Notes: generated by a model from the sequence alone, not told the origin. 64,000 nucleotides of DNA from CAVVGB01 sp963747715 (GCA_963747715.1 CAVVGB010000003.1:310001-374000); one strand, 5' to 3'; positions 16,460 through 25,452 are shown, counted from the first letter of the stretch. Numbers and translations are program-made.

Positions 16460-17775
16460 GTCAGGAGGAGGGCCTTCTCGGCCTCGTACTCTTCGTCGGT
16501 GAGCGCGCCGCGCTCGTGAAGCGCCGCTAGGCGCTCGAGGCGATCCACGCTCACTCCGGCTGCATCGGCGCTCCGGCCAGCCGGCTCGCCCCGGCCACGA
16601 AAGCGGGCGAGGAAGTCGCCGTCTGCGCGGACCGCATCGGGAAACTCGCGCACGGTTTGGCGCCGCAGGAGCTCGAGCCCTGCAAAGGCGAGCGCGGTGA
16701 CGACGAGCAGCGAGATGAAGCGCCGCGGCGTGCCGACCGGGCCCCACAGCAGAAGAAGAAGGATGACCGCCGCCAGGACGCCGTGCGTGAACAGGGGCCG
16801 GTCGCGAAACGTCGGCGCCAGCCAGCGACGGGATGCCGTCGCGCGCCGGCCGGGACCGATCAGCCACGTTGCGGCGACACCGAGCAGGCCGATGACGACG
16901 CCGGCGACGGCCGACTCCCGGAGAAGTGAGGTGAGGATCGCCCAGACGTCGGCGACCGCCGGTTTGACCGTCTCGGCTTGGACGAGCGAGTCCACGATGA
17001 CGTTGCCGCCGATCCGGATCACGGCCAGAAGAAGGAGGCCGAGGACGACGAGGCTGATCGCGATCGCGCGGATCGTCTCCCGACGGCGGCCGTGGGCGAG
17101 GTACACGGCACCGGCCCACAGCGCGAGGCCCAGGATGAACGGCCAGAACGAGAGCGCCTTCAGAATCTTCACGAGCGTCTGCGCAGCGCTCAGTTGGTCG
17201 GAGCGCATGATCACGATTGGCTCCACCCGCTCCTGGATCGCCCCCGTCGCGCCGTCGCCTGCCCCGACACGGCCGGCGACGTTCTCGACGATCTGGTCGA
17301 CGTCGAGCACGACGGCGTCGTCTGTCAGCTGCACGCGGTCCGTTTCGCCTTCGAGGAGGGCGACCAACTGCTCGTTGACCGCCCGGTTCGTCGATCGCCA
17401 GAGCTCCTGCACGCGCGGCCGCTGGAGCGCACGGTTCGCCGACTCATAGGCAACCGCGCGAAGCTGCGAGGCGATCTGGCCGGCTAGAGGCTTGAGCCGC
17501 TCTGGCAAGGCCGCCTCCAGGCGGGCCTCAGCATCGGCCGAGGAGTACGCCTGGTCGACGATGTAGACGGAGAGCGCGTTGCGGACGTTCTCGCTCTGGA
17601 GCAGCTCGGCGCTCGTGTCCGACCACTCGTCGGAGTCGAGCGCGATGTCGCGGACCCACACGCTGACTGTGGAGATGAGGATGCAGAGAGCGCCGAGGAC
17701 GACCAGCACCGTCGCGAGGATCCGATGCGAGCGTTCGGTCTTGCCTGTCGTCGTCGAGCCGCGCCTCAGTCTCAC
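16456..17775 (-). CDS. Multi-spanning membrane protein with C-terminal SHOCT motif
   Basis: This encodes 439 residues. A first membrane helix (about 19-41) is followed by an extracellular-type domain of about 170 residues rich in charged helices (DEWSDTSAELLQSENVRNALSVY). Four or more membrane helices follow (about 215-370), then a cytosolic tail ending in SHOCT (LERLAALHERGALTDEEYEAEKALLL). This layout is seen in actinobacterial hypothetical proteins of unknown role. GTG 17775 lies 6 bp after the GATCCT box of promoter P6, so the mRNA is predicted to be leaderless. Confidence 0.8.
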   Translation of the reverse strand: MRLRRGSTTTGKTERSHRILATVLVVLGALCILISTVSVWVRDIALDSDEWSDTSAELLQSENVRNALSVYIVDQAYSSADAEARLEAALPERLKPLAGQIASQLRAVAYESANRALQRPRVQELWRSTNRAVNEQLVALLEGETDRVQLTDDAVVLDVDQIVENVAGRVGAGDGATGAIQERVEPIVIMRSDQLSAAQTLVKILKALSFWPFILGLALWAGAVYLAHGRRRETIRAIAISLVVLGLLLLAVIRIGGNVIVDSLVQAETVKPAVADVWAILTSLLRESAVAGVVIGLLGVAATWLIGPGRRATASRRWLAPTFRDRPLFTHGVLAAVILLLLLWGPVGTPRRFISLLVVTALAFAGLELLRRQTVREFPDAVRADGDFLARFRGRGEPAGRSADAAGVSVDRLERLAALHERGALTDEEYEAEKALLLT

Positions 17776-17781
17776 GGCTCA

Positions 17782-17838
17782 AGGATCGAGGGCTGAAGTC
17801 CCTTTAGCCTCACCCGCGCCTGGTGTTCACCCGGGTGA
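17782..17838 (-). promoter_or_regulatory. Palindrome promoter P6 (drives 17775 gene)
   Basis: Reverse strand: TCACCCGGGTGA (17827-17838), 11 bp, GGGTGA (17810-17815), 22 bp, GATCCT (17782-17787), 6 bp to GTG 17775. It starts next to the stop codon of the MalT-like regulator gene. Confidence 0.82.
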
Positions 17839-20084
17839 TTAGAGCGCGCCGAGCTCGCGAGCCCTCTCGACGGCGGCCTGGCGTGAGGAGACGCGGAGCT
17901 TCTGGTAGATCGACTTCGTGTGTGAGTGGATCGTGTTGTAGGACAGAAAAAGCGCCGCGCCGATGTCCCGCTTCGGCATTCCCTCGGCCAGATAGCGGAG
18001 GACTTCGCGCTCACGCTCGGTGAGCTCGCTGGGCCCGTCGATTCGCCGGTACGCCGGCGTCAGTGACCGTGCGACCGATTCGAGCCGCTCGTTCAGCATC
18101 CCCGGGTCGGGGCAGGCATCGAGCAGCTCACGTGCCTCCGAAATGCAGGCGCGGCCGGCCTCCGTTCCGCGGAGACCGCGCCAGACGGGCGCGAGGCCGA
18201 GGAGGGCGTCGGCGACGAGGAGCGGTTCGCCGTGCGCGCGCAGGCCGACGAGGCCTCTCTCGAAAGCCTCGTGGGCTGCAGCAACGTCCGAGCGGACGAG
18301 GACGGCCCCGAGCGCCACGTCGACCAATCCATAGGCGAGAGGGTCCAAGAAGTCGGACGTTCCACAAGGATCGAGTGCGCGCTTCGCGCCGCGACCTCCG
18401 CTCCATCGCCGTCGCCGGCCGCCTGGAGAGCGGAGCTCGCGATCGCCTTGGCGATCGCGGTGTGCGGCCCCTGGTCCTGTTCGGCTCCGGCGGCGGCCGC
18501 CTCGACGAGCGCAGCCTGAGCAGCCGCCCAATCACCCGAAAGATAGTGCGCAAAGCCGAGGGCGAGCGGGACGAGGGGGCGCCAGTCAGGTGCGAGATCG
18601 TCCTGCAAATCGCGCGCGCGCCGCGCGGCGGCGAGCATCGCACCGGCGTCGCCGTGCGGGAACGAGGCTTCGACGAGCGCAGCGGCCGCGTCGAGCTTCG
18701 TTCCGTCCGGGAAGCTACCGGTGAGCCCCGTCTCCGAAGCGGCGCGCAGGGCTCGCGCACCGTCTTCTACGCGATTCGTGGACCAGAGCGACCATGCTTC
18801 CGCGAGCAGAAGACGCGCGTCGGCGGCCACGCTCTCGGCAGGAAGGGCGTCCAGCCAGCGCAAGGTCTTGCGGGCGTAAGCCGCCTCGAGGCGCGGAACC
18901 CAACGAGCCGCGACGAGATCACAAGCCGCCTCGACTTCCCGTGCGGCGACGGCGTGCCGGACGGCCTCGTGAATGCGCTCGTGGTTGCTGTGCCACTCGA
19001 ACGCGCGTCGGTGAAGCTCGAGGAAGCGTTGCGGTTCGTGCCGTAGCAGCCGCGCCCGGAGGAGCCCCGCGAAGAGCTGGTGGTAGCGATACCACTCACG
19101 GTGATCGTCGAGGGCGACGAGGAACAGGTTGGCGCGCTCCACCTCGTCGAGCAGATCGGCGGAGTCGGATCGGCAGGTGACAGAGTCGGCGAGGGGGGCG
19201 GAGATGGATTCGAGGACCGAAGTCTCGAGAAGGAATCGCTGGCGTCTCGGGTCGAGCGAGTCGATCACGACCTCCGTCAGATAGTCGACGACGTGGCGGT
19301 TCGATCCGCCGAAGCCGGCTACGAACTCGTCGGGATTCTCGGAGCCACGAAGCGAGAGAGAAGCGAGGTAGACGCCCGCCGGCCAGCCCTCGGTGCGTTC
19401 ATGCAAGGTCGCGAGCGTGGCGGGCTCCAGTCCAAGGCCGGCGTTCTTGTTCAGGAACGCAGCCTCCTCTTCCTCGGAGAAGCACAAGTCGACGGCACGT
19501 AGCTCGAGCAGCTGCCCACGGGCACGAAAAGTGGCGAGAGGGATGACCGGGGGATCGGCGCGTGTCGAGAGCACCAGCGTGATGTTCGCCGGGAGTCTGC
19601 TCAGGAAAAGCGCGAGCGACTCATGCACCCGTCCACCGGTGTTCTGAAAGTCGTCGAGCGCCAGGACGAGCTCGCCGTCGAAGAGACTCAGATCGTGCGC
19701 AAGCTTCAAGACGAGGCCTTCGACCGCGTCCGCCCGCCGCGCGTCGAAGCCGTTCTTGGAGCGCGCCAGGGCGGGAACCACCGCCCGCAGAGCTTCGACG
19801 ATGCGAGCCCAGAAGAGAATCGGGTCGTCGTCGGCCGAGTCGATCCAGACGGCTGCGAAAGGCCGCGTCTCGGCCTCCCGCCATTGCTGGAGCAGCGTCG
19901 TCTTTCCGAACCCCGGTGGAGCTGCGAGCAGGACGAGGGGCTTCCGCGCCTCGAGTAGCGCCCGTGTCAGGCGCTCCCGGGCGAGCAATTCGTTCGCGGG
20001 ATGGGAGCGTTCTTCTCGCTGATCGACGGCCATAGTGGAAGCGGGGCCTCCGCCCTCGAAACCCCCCGGCCGCGAGTCAGCCAT
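17839..20084 (-). CDS. MalT-like LuxR-family transcriptional regulator, frameshifted
   Basis: The N-terminal part has a P-loop ATPase of the STAND/MalT class (Walker A APPGFGKTT at about 55-63, Walker B LVLALDDF near 137), then a winged region and a long helical repeat region. The C-terminus (SELTEREREVLRYLAEGM... to ...LRVSSRQAAVERARELGAL) is a LuxR helix-turn-helix. The frame breaks near 18355-18364: restoring one missing base joins SILV to GTSDFLDPLAYG and gives 748 residues. Known MalT proteins are ATP- and ligand-controlled activators. It sits inside the palindrome promoter cluster and is the best candidate to bind it. Start ATG 20084 has GGAGAG nearby; ATG 20033 is possible. Confidence 0.85.
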
Positions 20085-20187
20085 TGCTCTCCGATCATTG
20101 GCTACATGCAGCGAAATCGCCGGCCGCGACCTCTACTCAACCACAAATGGCGTCTCGCTGCCGGAAACGGTTTCGGCGGCCTGATTG

Positions 20188-20244
20188 TCACCCGGGTGAT
20201 CGGGCTACTCGGGTGATGTCGCGTTCGTCGGCGCGCTCGACAAT
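20188..20244 (+). promoter_or_regulatory. Palindrome promoter P7 (drives 20312 gene and BrkB)
   Basis: Forward strand: TCACCCGGGTGA (20188-20199), 11 bp, GGGTGA (20211-20216), 22 bp, GACAAT (20239-20244). A leader of about 60 bases with GGGAGG precedes GTG 20312. On the reverse strand, facing the regulator gene, no matching half-site or -10 box is found. Confidence 0.8.
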
Positions 20245-20311
20245 TCCGGGCGTCGCGGGCTTCGGCCAGCTCCGCCTAGGCGGCCCGCTCAAACGAACAA
20301 GGGAGGAATGA

Positions 20312-20692
20312 GTGGTACTCGCCGAGACGACGTTCCTAGACATCTTCTGGTCGATGATGGTGTTTTTCTTCTGGGTGATGGCGATCTGGCTCTTCATCGC
20401 CCTGATCGGAGACGTCCTCCGGCGTGACGACCTGTGCGGATTGGGCAAGGCGGGATGGATCTTCTTCATGATCTTCCTGCCGTTCCTCGGCGCGCTCATC
20501 TACATCATCACGCGCCCGAAGGTGACCCCTCAGGACGTCCGCATGATGACGCAATCGGAAGCCGCCTACCGCGCGGCCTCCGGAGTCTCGACGGCCGACG
20601 AGCTGTCGAAGCTCGGCGAGCTCCGCTCCCGGGGCGTCATCAACGACCAGGAATACGAGGACCTCAAGCGCAAGACCCTGGCCGCGGCCTAG
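20312..20692 (+). CDS. PLDc_N-type membrane protein with SHOCT motif
   Basis: 126 residues. Two membrane helices (about 8-32 and 46-66) with GKAGWIFFMIFLPFLGALIYIITRP match the phospholipase D N-terminal (PLDc_N) membrane module, which on its own has no catalytic site. A SHOCT motif (LSKLGELRSRGVINDQEYEDLKRKTL) ends the protein. GTG 20312 is preferred over the nearby out-of-frame ATG because GGGAGG lies 6 bp upstream. Confidence 0.85.
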   Translation: MVLAETTFLDIFWSMMVFFFWVMAIWLFIALIGDVLRRDDLCGLGKAGWIFFMIFLPFLGALIYIITRPKVTPQDVRMMTQSEAAYRAASGVSTADELSKLGELRSRGVINDQEYEDLKRKTLAAA

Positions 20693-20733
20693 AGCAGGAA
20701 GAAACACGCGCCCGCGCGGGATCCGATGCGCCT

Positions 20734-21624
20734 GTGCGGGCGCCCGTAGCCGAATCCGAAGGCGCGAAGAGCCGCCTCCAGTCCGCGCGAGCCGCTGCGG
20801 AAAGAGTTCCGGCCCGCCTGAGCGCGGCGCGCAGCCGGCATGCATCGGTCGACGCCTCGTTCGAGCTCGTCGAGCGTGATCGTCGGCTCGCCGCGAGCGT
20901 CCTGGCGGGCGGGATCGCGTTCCGTCTCTTCTTCTGGCTCCTTCCGGTCGCTCTTATCCTCGGCGGCGTCCTCGGGTTCACGTCGAGAGGCGAAGCGGAA
21001 GCGTTGATCGACTCGTTCGGCCTCACCGCGAGCGCCGCCGAGGCGGTCGGAGAAGCGGTGCAGGCGACCGGTCGAGGCCGCTGGGCCCTTCTCCTCGTCG
21101 GGGTCGGCGCGCTTCTCTGGACGAGCTCGAGGTCTGTCCTCGCTCTCCGGCGCGTGTTCGCCCTGGTGTGGGGCGTGCCGCCTCCCCGCGGGGGGAATCC
21201 GCTCGTCGAGGCACTTGCTTTCAGCGGAATCTGCGCGGTCTTGCTGGCCATCCCGGCCACCACTGCCTGGCTCAGAGAGATCTCGCCGGGGCCGGGCATC
21301 CTGCTCGCTCTTCTTGCCGTCGCGGCCTTCTTCGGCATCTGGCTCTGGGTGTCGACTCTGCTGCCGCACGCCGATGCACCTCTTCGCGCGCTCGTTCCAG
21401 GTGCGCTCCTGATGGCGGTGGGCGCGCAGATCGTCCACCTGTTCACGGTCTTCTACGTCGCCGTGAAGCTCGAGCGAAGCTCCGCGCTCTACGGCGGACT
21501 CGGGACGGCCGCGACCTTCCTGTTCGTGCTCTACGTCGTCGGGCGCCTCGTGATCGCCTCGCCGATGCTGAACGCGGAGCTCTGGCGCAGGCGGTCGGCG
21601 GAGGCAGAGGCATCACCTGGGTGA
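20734..21624 (+). CDS. YihY/virulence factor BrkB family membrane protein
   Basis: 296 residues from GTG 20734. After a basic N-terminal stretch there are about six membrane helices. FELVERDRRLAASVLAGGIAFRLFFWLLPVALILGG and the C-terminal LYGGLGTAATFLFVLYVVGRLVIASPMLNAEL are YihY/BrkB signatures. The family's function is still uncertain. No ATG exists in the right place, and the GTG is chosen as the only standard start between the previous stop and the conserved part. Its last codons contain the palindrome of promoter P8. A more typical paralogue is at 30167-31201. Confidence 0.85.
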   Translation: MRAPVAESEGAKSRLQSARAAAERVPARLSAARSRHASVDASFELVERDRRLAASVLAGGIAFRLFFWLLPVALILGGVLGFTSRGEAEALIDSFGLTASAAEAVGEAVQATGRGRWALLLVGVGALLWTSSRSVLALRRVFALVWGVPPPRGGNPLVEALAFSGICAVLLAIPATTAWLREISPGPGILLALLAVAAFFGIWLWVSTLLPHADAPLRALVPGALLMAVGAQIVHLFTVFYVAVKLERSSALYGGLGTAATFLFVLYVVGRLVIASPMLNAELWRRRSAEAEASPG

Positions 21625-21669
21625 AAGAGCGGGGCGGGTGAAGTCCCAGGAGCCCGCCGCTGCCAATCT
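21613..21669 (+). promoter_or_regulatory. Palindrome promoter P8 (21681-25344 operon)
   Basis: Forward strand: TCACCTGGGTGA (21613-21624), 11 bp, GGGTGA (21636-21641), 22 bp, CAATCT (21664-21669), 11 bp to ATG 21681. The last three bases of the palindrome are the stop codon of the BrkB gene. Confidence 0.8.
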
Positions 21670-21680
21670 CCTGACGGCTG

Positions 21681-22226
21681 ATGCCCTCGAGATCAACGCT
21701 CTTCATCTTGCTCGGTGGTATTGAGATCGTGCTCGGCGCGATCGCCATCATCTGGCCTGCCGTTGCGGCCGTCTCGATCGCGATCCTCCTCGGGACTCTC
21801 CTGCTCGTGCAAGGAGGCGTGGCGCTCGCCTCCGCCTTCGCAGCCCACGGCTGGCGGCTCTTCCGGCGCCTCCTGCTGAGCTTCGTGAGCGGTCTCGCCG
21901 GGGTCTACCTGCTTGTGTATCCAGAAGAAGGCGTCGTCGGCCTGACGATCGTCCTGGTCATCGTCTTGTTCAGCGCCGGAGCGCTGGCCGTCGCCGCAGG
22001 CTTAATCGTCGAGAGGAACGGCGTCCTGATCGCAGGCGGGCTCTTCGACATCGCCATCGGCGCGCTCGTCTGGGCTCACCTCCCGAGCTCGGCTTCGTGG
22101 GCGATCGGCCTCCTGGTGGGCTGTTTCTTCCTGGCGAACGGGATCGAGACGCTCTCGTCCGGCTTGGACGCCCGGCGCGACGAACGACGGACAAGGCCGG
22201 GTAAGCAGGTGATGGCGGGTGCCTGA
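21681..22226 (+). CDS. HdeD family (DUF308) membrane protein
   Basis: 181 residues with six membrane helices in the DUF308/HdeD pattern: ILLGGIEIVLGAIAIIWPAVAAVSIAILLG and GLAGVYLLVYPEEGVVGLTIVL are typical repeats. In E. coli HdeD is tied to acid resistance at high cell density; here the role is inferred to be envelope stress. First gene of the P8 operon. Its end overlaps the next start by 8 bp (GTGCCTGA). Confidence 0.9.
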   Translation: MPSRSTLFILLGGIEIVLGAIAIIWPAVAAVSIAILLGTLLLVQGGVALASAFAAHGWRLFRRLLLSFVSGLAGVYLLVYPEEGVVGLTIVLVIVLFSAGALAVAAGLIVERNGVLIAGGLFDIAIGALVWAHLPSSASWAIGLLVGCFFLANGIETLSSGLDARRDERRTRPGKQVMAGA

Positions 22227-22632
22227 GGCGAACGCCGAGCGACGGCCTATGTCTCCCCTGGTCGGGTTTCTCCTCGGCTGGGCCACTCTGGCCGTCGCGT
22301 TCGCCGTTACGGGTTGGCTGCTCAGCGGCATGGACGTGAGCGGAGGCGTCTGGGGCTACATTTGGGTGTCGGCGATCTTCGGTCTCGTCAATGCGATCAT
22401 CGGAACGTTCCTCCGGATCGTCACGCTGCCCTTCCGGTTGGTGACGCTCGGACTGATCTCGCTCCTCGTCAACGCAGTTCTCTTGAGCATCACGGACGCG
22501 CTTACCGACCACCTCTCTATCGACGAGTTCTTCTGGACCGCGATCTGGGCGGCGATCATCCTGGCGATCGTCACGGTCCTTCTCCAGATCCTGGTTCAGA
22601 TGCTGCTGGCGCGGGGGCGTCGCGCCCTCTAG
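22219..22632 (+). CDS. PF04020 four-helix membrane protein ('phage holin IV' family)
   Basis: 137 residues with four membrane helices. WLLSGMDVSGGVWGYIWVSAIFGLVNAIIG and FLRIVTLPFRLVTLGLISLLVNAVLL match PF04020, named after a mycobacteriophage holin but common as a chromosomal gene. No other phage genes are near. The same domain forms the N-terminus of the phosphodiesterase at 7771-9760. GTG 22219 overlaps the HdeD stop. Confidence 0.88.
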   Translation: MPEANAERRPMSPLVGFLLGWATLAVAFAVTGWLLSGMDVSGGVWGYIWVSAIFGLVNAIIGTFLRIVTLPFRLVTLGLISLLVNAVLLSITDALTDHLSIDEFFWTAIWAAIILAIVTVLLQILVQMLLARGRRAL

Positions 22633-22636
22633 CCGC

Positions 22637-24946
22637 GTGGACACGCATTCGATCCGCGAGGACATGCCGCGCGTGCACGGCTCGCGCCCACCCGCAAGCG
22701 CGGGGGTCGTCGACGGCGAGCGTCGTGCCACGCCGCTCGACCCCTATCCCACGTCGCATACCGAAGAAGGCGCAGGGGATGAGAAGGCTTACCCGCCGGA
22801 GCTCGGAAGCGACGCGATCGCGATTCTCGAGGGCCGCACGTTCATGTACTCCGACGCGCGCGGCGACGTCCCCGCCGGGTCGGTCGGCGGGTTGCTGCAT
22901 GACGACACGAGGTTCCTGTCGAGGTGGGAGCTCACGGTCGATGCGCAACCGCTCTCACTGCTGAAGTCGCGGGTCGTCGACTACTACTCGGCGGCGTTCT
23001 TCCTTACGAACGCGGACATGCCGGGCATCCGCGCCAACACGCTCACGGTTCGTCGTTTCCGTTTCGTCGGTGACGGCCTCTTCGAGCAGATCGGCGTCTT
23101 CAACGCCGGCACGGAGGCAGTCGAATTCGAGCTGCGCCTGGCTGTCAGCTCGGACTACGCCGACCTGTTCGAAGTGAAGAGCCGCGTACGCGATCGCAGC
23201 GCGCACCTCGAGAGTCGGGTGAGCCCCGAAGGGGACACACTCGCTTTCACGTACAGGGTGCCCGGATTCGAAGCGGAGACCAAGCTGCACATCCTGCGCA
23301 GCGGAGTCCTGGGCTCTGAATCTGTCAGGGAGGCGCTCGGTGGAGAATTAAACGCCGACGCGGTGCGCGAGCTTCCGCTCACGACGGTCCCGGTCACGAT
23401 CGACGACGGCGACCTCGTCTGGCAGCTCGAGCTCGGTCCGCGCGAGTTCTGGGCCGTCGAGCTTGCAGTCTCGGTGCGCGTCAACGACCGGGTGCTGCAA
23501 CCGACGCACTCGAGCTTCGGAGAGGAACAAGAACGGATGGAAGGCTCGCTCACCGCGTGGCTCGAGCAGGCCCCGAGGTTCGAGTCCGACAGCGCGCTGC
23601 TCACGAGCGTGTTCGAGAAGTCACTGGTCGATCTCGCTGCTCTGCGGATTGCCGGTGAGGTCGACGGTGAGTCGTTCGTCCTGCCGGCGGCCGGGCTCCC
23701 ATGGTTCATGACGCTCTTCGGTCGCGACACGCTCATAACGGCGCTACAGACGGTCTGGGTCGGGCCGCAGTTGACACGCGGTGCGTTACACCTGCTCGGC
23801 GCGCTGCAGGGAGAGAAGGAAGACGACTTCAAGGACGAAGAGCCCGGGAAGATCCTGCACGAGGTTCGGCAGGGCGAGCTCACGCTGCTCGGGGAAAAGC
23901 CTCACAGCCCGTACTACGGAACGGCGGACGCGACGCCCCTCTATTTGACCCTCATGTCTGAGTACTGGCGCATCAGCGGCGACGATGCCTTCGTGCGCGA
24001 ACGGTGGGACAAGGTCCTCGCCGCGCTCGACTGGATCGACACATACGGCGACCGCGACGGCGACGGCTTCGTCGAGTACCAGACGAGATCCGAGCAGGGT
24101 CTTGGCAATCAGTGCTGGAAGGACTCATGGGACGGGCTGCAGTTCTCTGATGGACGGATCCCGTACCTGCCGATTGCGGCGGCCGAGATTCAGGGCTATG
24201 TCTACGACGCGAAGCTACGTGTCGCCGAGCTTGCGGAGAAAGTCGCATCGGACAAGTCGTTGGCGCAGCGACTCCGGGCGGACGCGGAAGCTCTGCACAC
24301 ACGTTTCAACGAGAACTTCTGGTCCGACGCGCGCGGCGGCTACTACGTGGTCGGGCTCGACGGCGACAAGGCGCCGATCGATTCCATGACTTCGAACATG
24401 GGCCACCTGCTGTGGTCGGGCATTGTCCCTGACGAGCGAGCGGCGATCGTGCGTGACCAGTTGATGTCCGACGACATGTTCTCCGGCTGGGGCGTGCGCA
24501 CGTTGTCGCGGACCGACACGGGCTACAACCCGCTCGGGTACCACGTCGGAACGATCTGGCCGCACGACAACTCGATCGTCGCGCTGGGGCTCGCGCGCTA
24601 CGGGTTCAGAGACGAGGCCAACCGCATCGCCCTCGCGCAACTCGAGGCCGCCTCGTTCTCGGATTTCCGTTTGCCCGAGGCATTCGCCGGGCTCGACCGC
24701 CGTCTCGGGCGGTTCCCGGTTCCGTACCCGACCGCCTGCAGCCCGCAGGCCTGGGCTACGGGGGCGCCCTTCGTGTTCGTGAAGGTCATGCTCGGGCTCG
24801 ACGCGGCGAACGGGGAGATCACGCTCGACCCGAACATTCCTGCTGAGCTCGGGCGTATCGGGCTCCGTGGAATGAGGGCGTTCGCAACTTCGTGGGACGT
24901 GGAGGGGGCCGGTACGAAGGGTTACGCGACGAAAGGAGCACGGTGA
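22637..24946 (+). CDS. Amylo-alpha-1,6-glucosidase / glycogen debranching-like enzyme
   Basis: 769 residues. The N-terminal domain (about 55-300; ILEGRTFMYSDARGDVPAG, GGLLHDDTRFLSRW) is the bacterial GDE_N_bis module. The C-terminal part is an (alpha/alpha)6 barrel glucosidase (GDE_C) with LPWFMTLFGRDTLITALQ, DGDGFVEYQTRSEQGLGNQCWKDS and YHVGTIWPHDNSIVALGL, the regions holding the acidic catalytic residues. It would remove alpha-1,6 branches from glycogen or another branched glucan. It lies 4 bp after the PF04020 gene and overlaps the next gene by 4 bp, so it belongs to an operon otherwise made of membrane genes. Confidence 0.9.
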   Translation: MDTHSIREDMPRVHGSRPPASAGVVDGERRATPLDPYPTSHTEEGAGDEKAYPPELGSDAIAILEGRTFMYSDARGDVPAGSVGGLLHDDTRFLSRWELTVDAQPLSLLKSRVVDYYSAAFFLTNADMPGIRANTLTVRRFRFVGDGLFEQIGVFNAGTEAVEFELRLAVSSDYADLFEVKSRVRDRSAHLESRVSPEGDTLAFTYRVPGFEAETKLHILRSGVLGSESVREALGGELNADAVRELPLTTVPVTIDDGDLVWQLELGPREFWAVELAVSVRVNDRVLQPTHSSFGEEQERMEGSLTAWLEQAPRFESDSALLTSVFEKSLVDLAALRIAGEVDGESFVLPAAGLPWFMTLFGRDTLITALQTVWVGPQLTRGALHLLGALQGEKEDDFKDEEPGKILHEVRQGELTLLGEKPHSPYYGTADATPLYLTLMSEYWRISGDDAFVRERWDKVLAALDWIDTYGDRDGDGFVEYQTRSEQGLGNQCWKDSWDGLQFSDGRIPYLPIAAAEIQGYVYDAKLRVAELAEKVASDKSLAQRLRADAEALHTRFNENFWSDARGGYYVVGLDGDKAPIDSMTSNMGHLLWSGIVPDERAAIVRDQLMSDDMFSGWGVRTLSRTDTGYNPLGYHVGTIWPHDNSIVALGLARYGFRDEANRIALAQLEAASFSDFRLPEAFAGLDRRLGRFPVPYPTACSPQAWATGAPFVFVKVMLGLDAANGEITLDPNIPAELGRIGLRGMRAFATSWDVEGAGTKGYATKGAR

Positions 24947-25344
24947 GCACCCTTGCAGGAGGACCAGCTGCGCGCCGGGCGGACAGGTGGGTCACCTTCG
25001 CGGGCCTGATGATGATTCTCTCGGGAGTGCTCCACTTCTTCGACGGCCTCTGGGCCTTGAGCGCGCAGGACACGCAGTTCGACGCGCTCTTCTACGACAA
25101 CAACCTCGACGCGTGGGGATGGATCTGGCTCGTCGTCGGCGCAGTCCTCGTGGTCGCCGGGTTCGCGGTCTTCGCACGCGCCCGCTGGGCTGTTTGGATG
25201 GGAATCGGCGTTGCGCTCGCCGCAGCGACGTTCAACTTCTTCTGGATCTTCGCGTACCCGCTTCCGGCGACCGTCGCCGTCGCGCTCAACGTTCTCGTTG
25301 CGTACGGGCTCACGACGTACGGCCTGGACGAGGAAAGGTACTGA
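24943..25344 (+). CDS. DUF7144-type membrane protein (paralogue of 12565 gene)
   Basis: 133 residues, four membrane helices. FAGLMMILSGVLHFFDGLWAL, DAWGWIWLVVGAVLVVAGFAVF and FNFFWIFAYPL align with the same parts of the 12565 gene. GTG 24943 overlaps the debranching enzyme's TGA (GTGA), giving coupled translation; a longer upstream reading lies within that enzyme and is rejected. Last gene of the P8 operon, followed by a strong hairpin. Confidence 0.88.
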   Translation: MSTLAGGPAARRADRWVTFAGLMMILSGVLHFFDGLWALSAQDTQFDALFYDNNLDAWGWIWLVVGAVLVVAGFAVFARARWAVWMGIGVALAAATFNFFWIFAYPLPATVAVALNVLVAYGLTTYGLDEERY

Positions 25345-25387
25345 GCTCGAGCAGGGGACCTAGCCGAAGTGCTCGAAGCGCGCGCGC

Positions 25388-25418
25388 CGACGCGCCCGCC
25401 TCAGCGGCGGGCGCGTCG
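25388..25418. terminator. Perfect 13-bp hairpin ending the P8 operon
   Basis: CGACGCGCCCGCC / GGCGGGCGCGTCG with loop TCAGC, 43 bp after the stop at 25344, followed by a T/G-rich tail. It lies 34 bp beyond the stop of the convergent secreted-protein gene, so it could work in both directions. Confidence 0.7.
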
Positions 25419-25452
25419 CGGCTTGTGCCTTGTTGTGTCCGGCGCTAATGCT

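Noticed and set aside
22219..22632. Prophage suggested by a 'phage holin' domain
   Set aside because: No integrase, capsid, terminase or lysis genes nearby; PF04020 is common on actinobacterial chromosomes.
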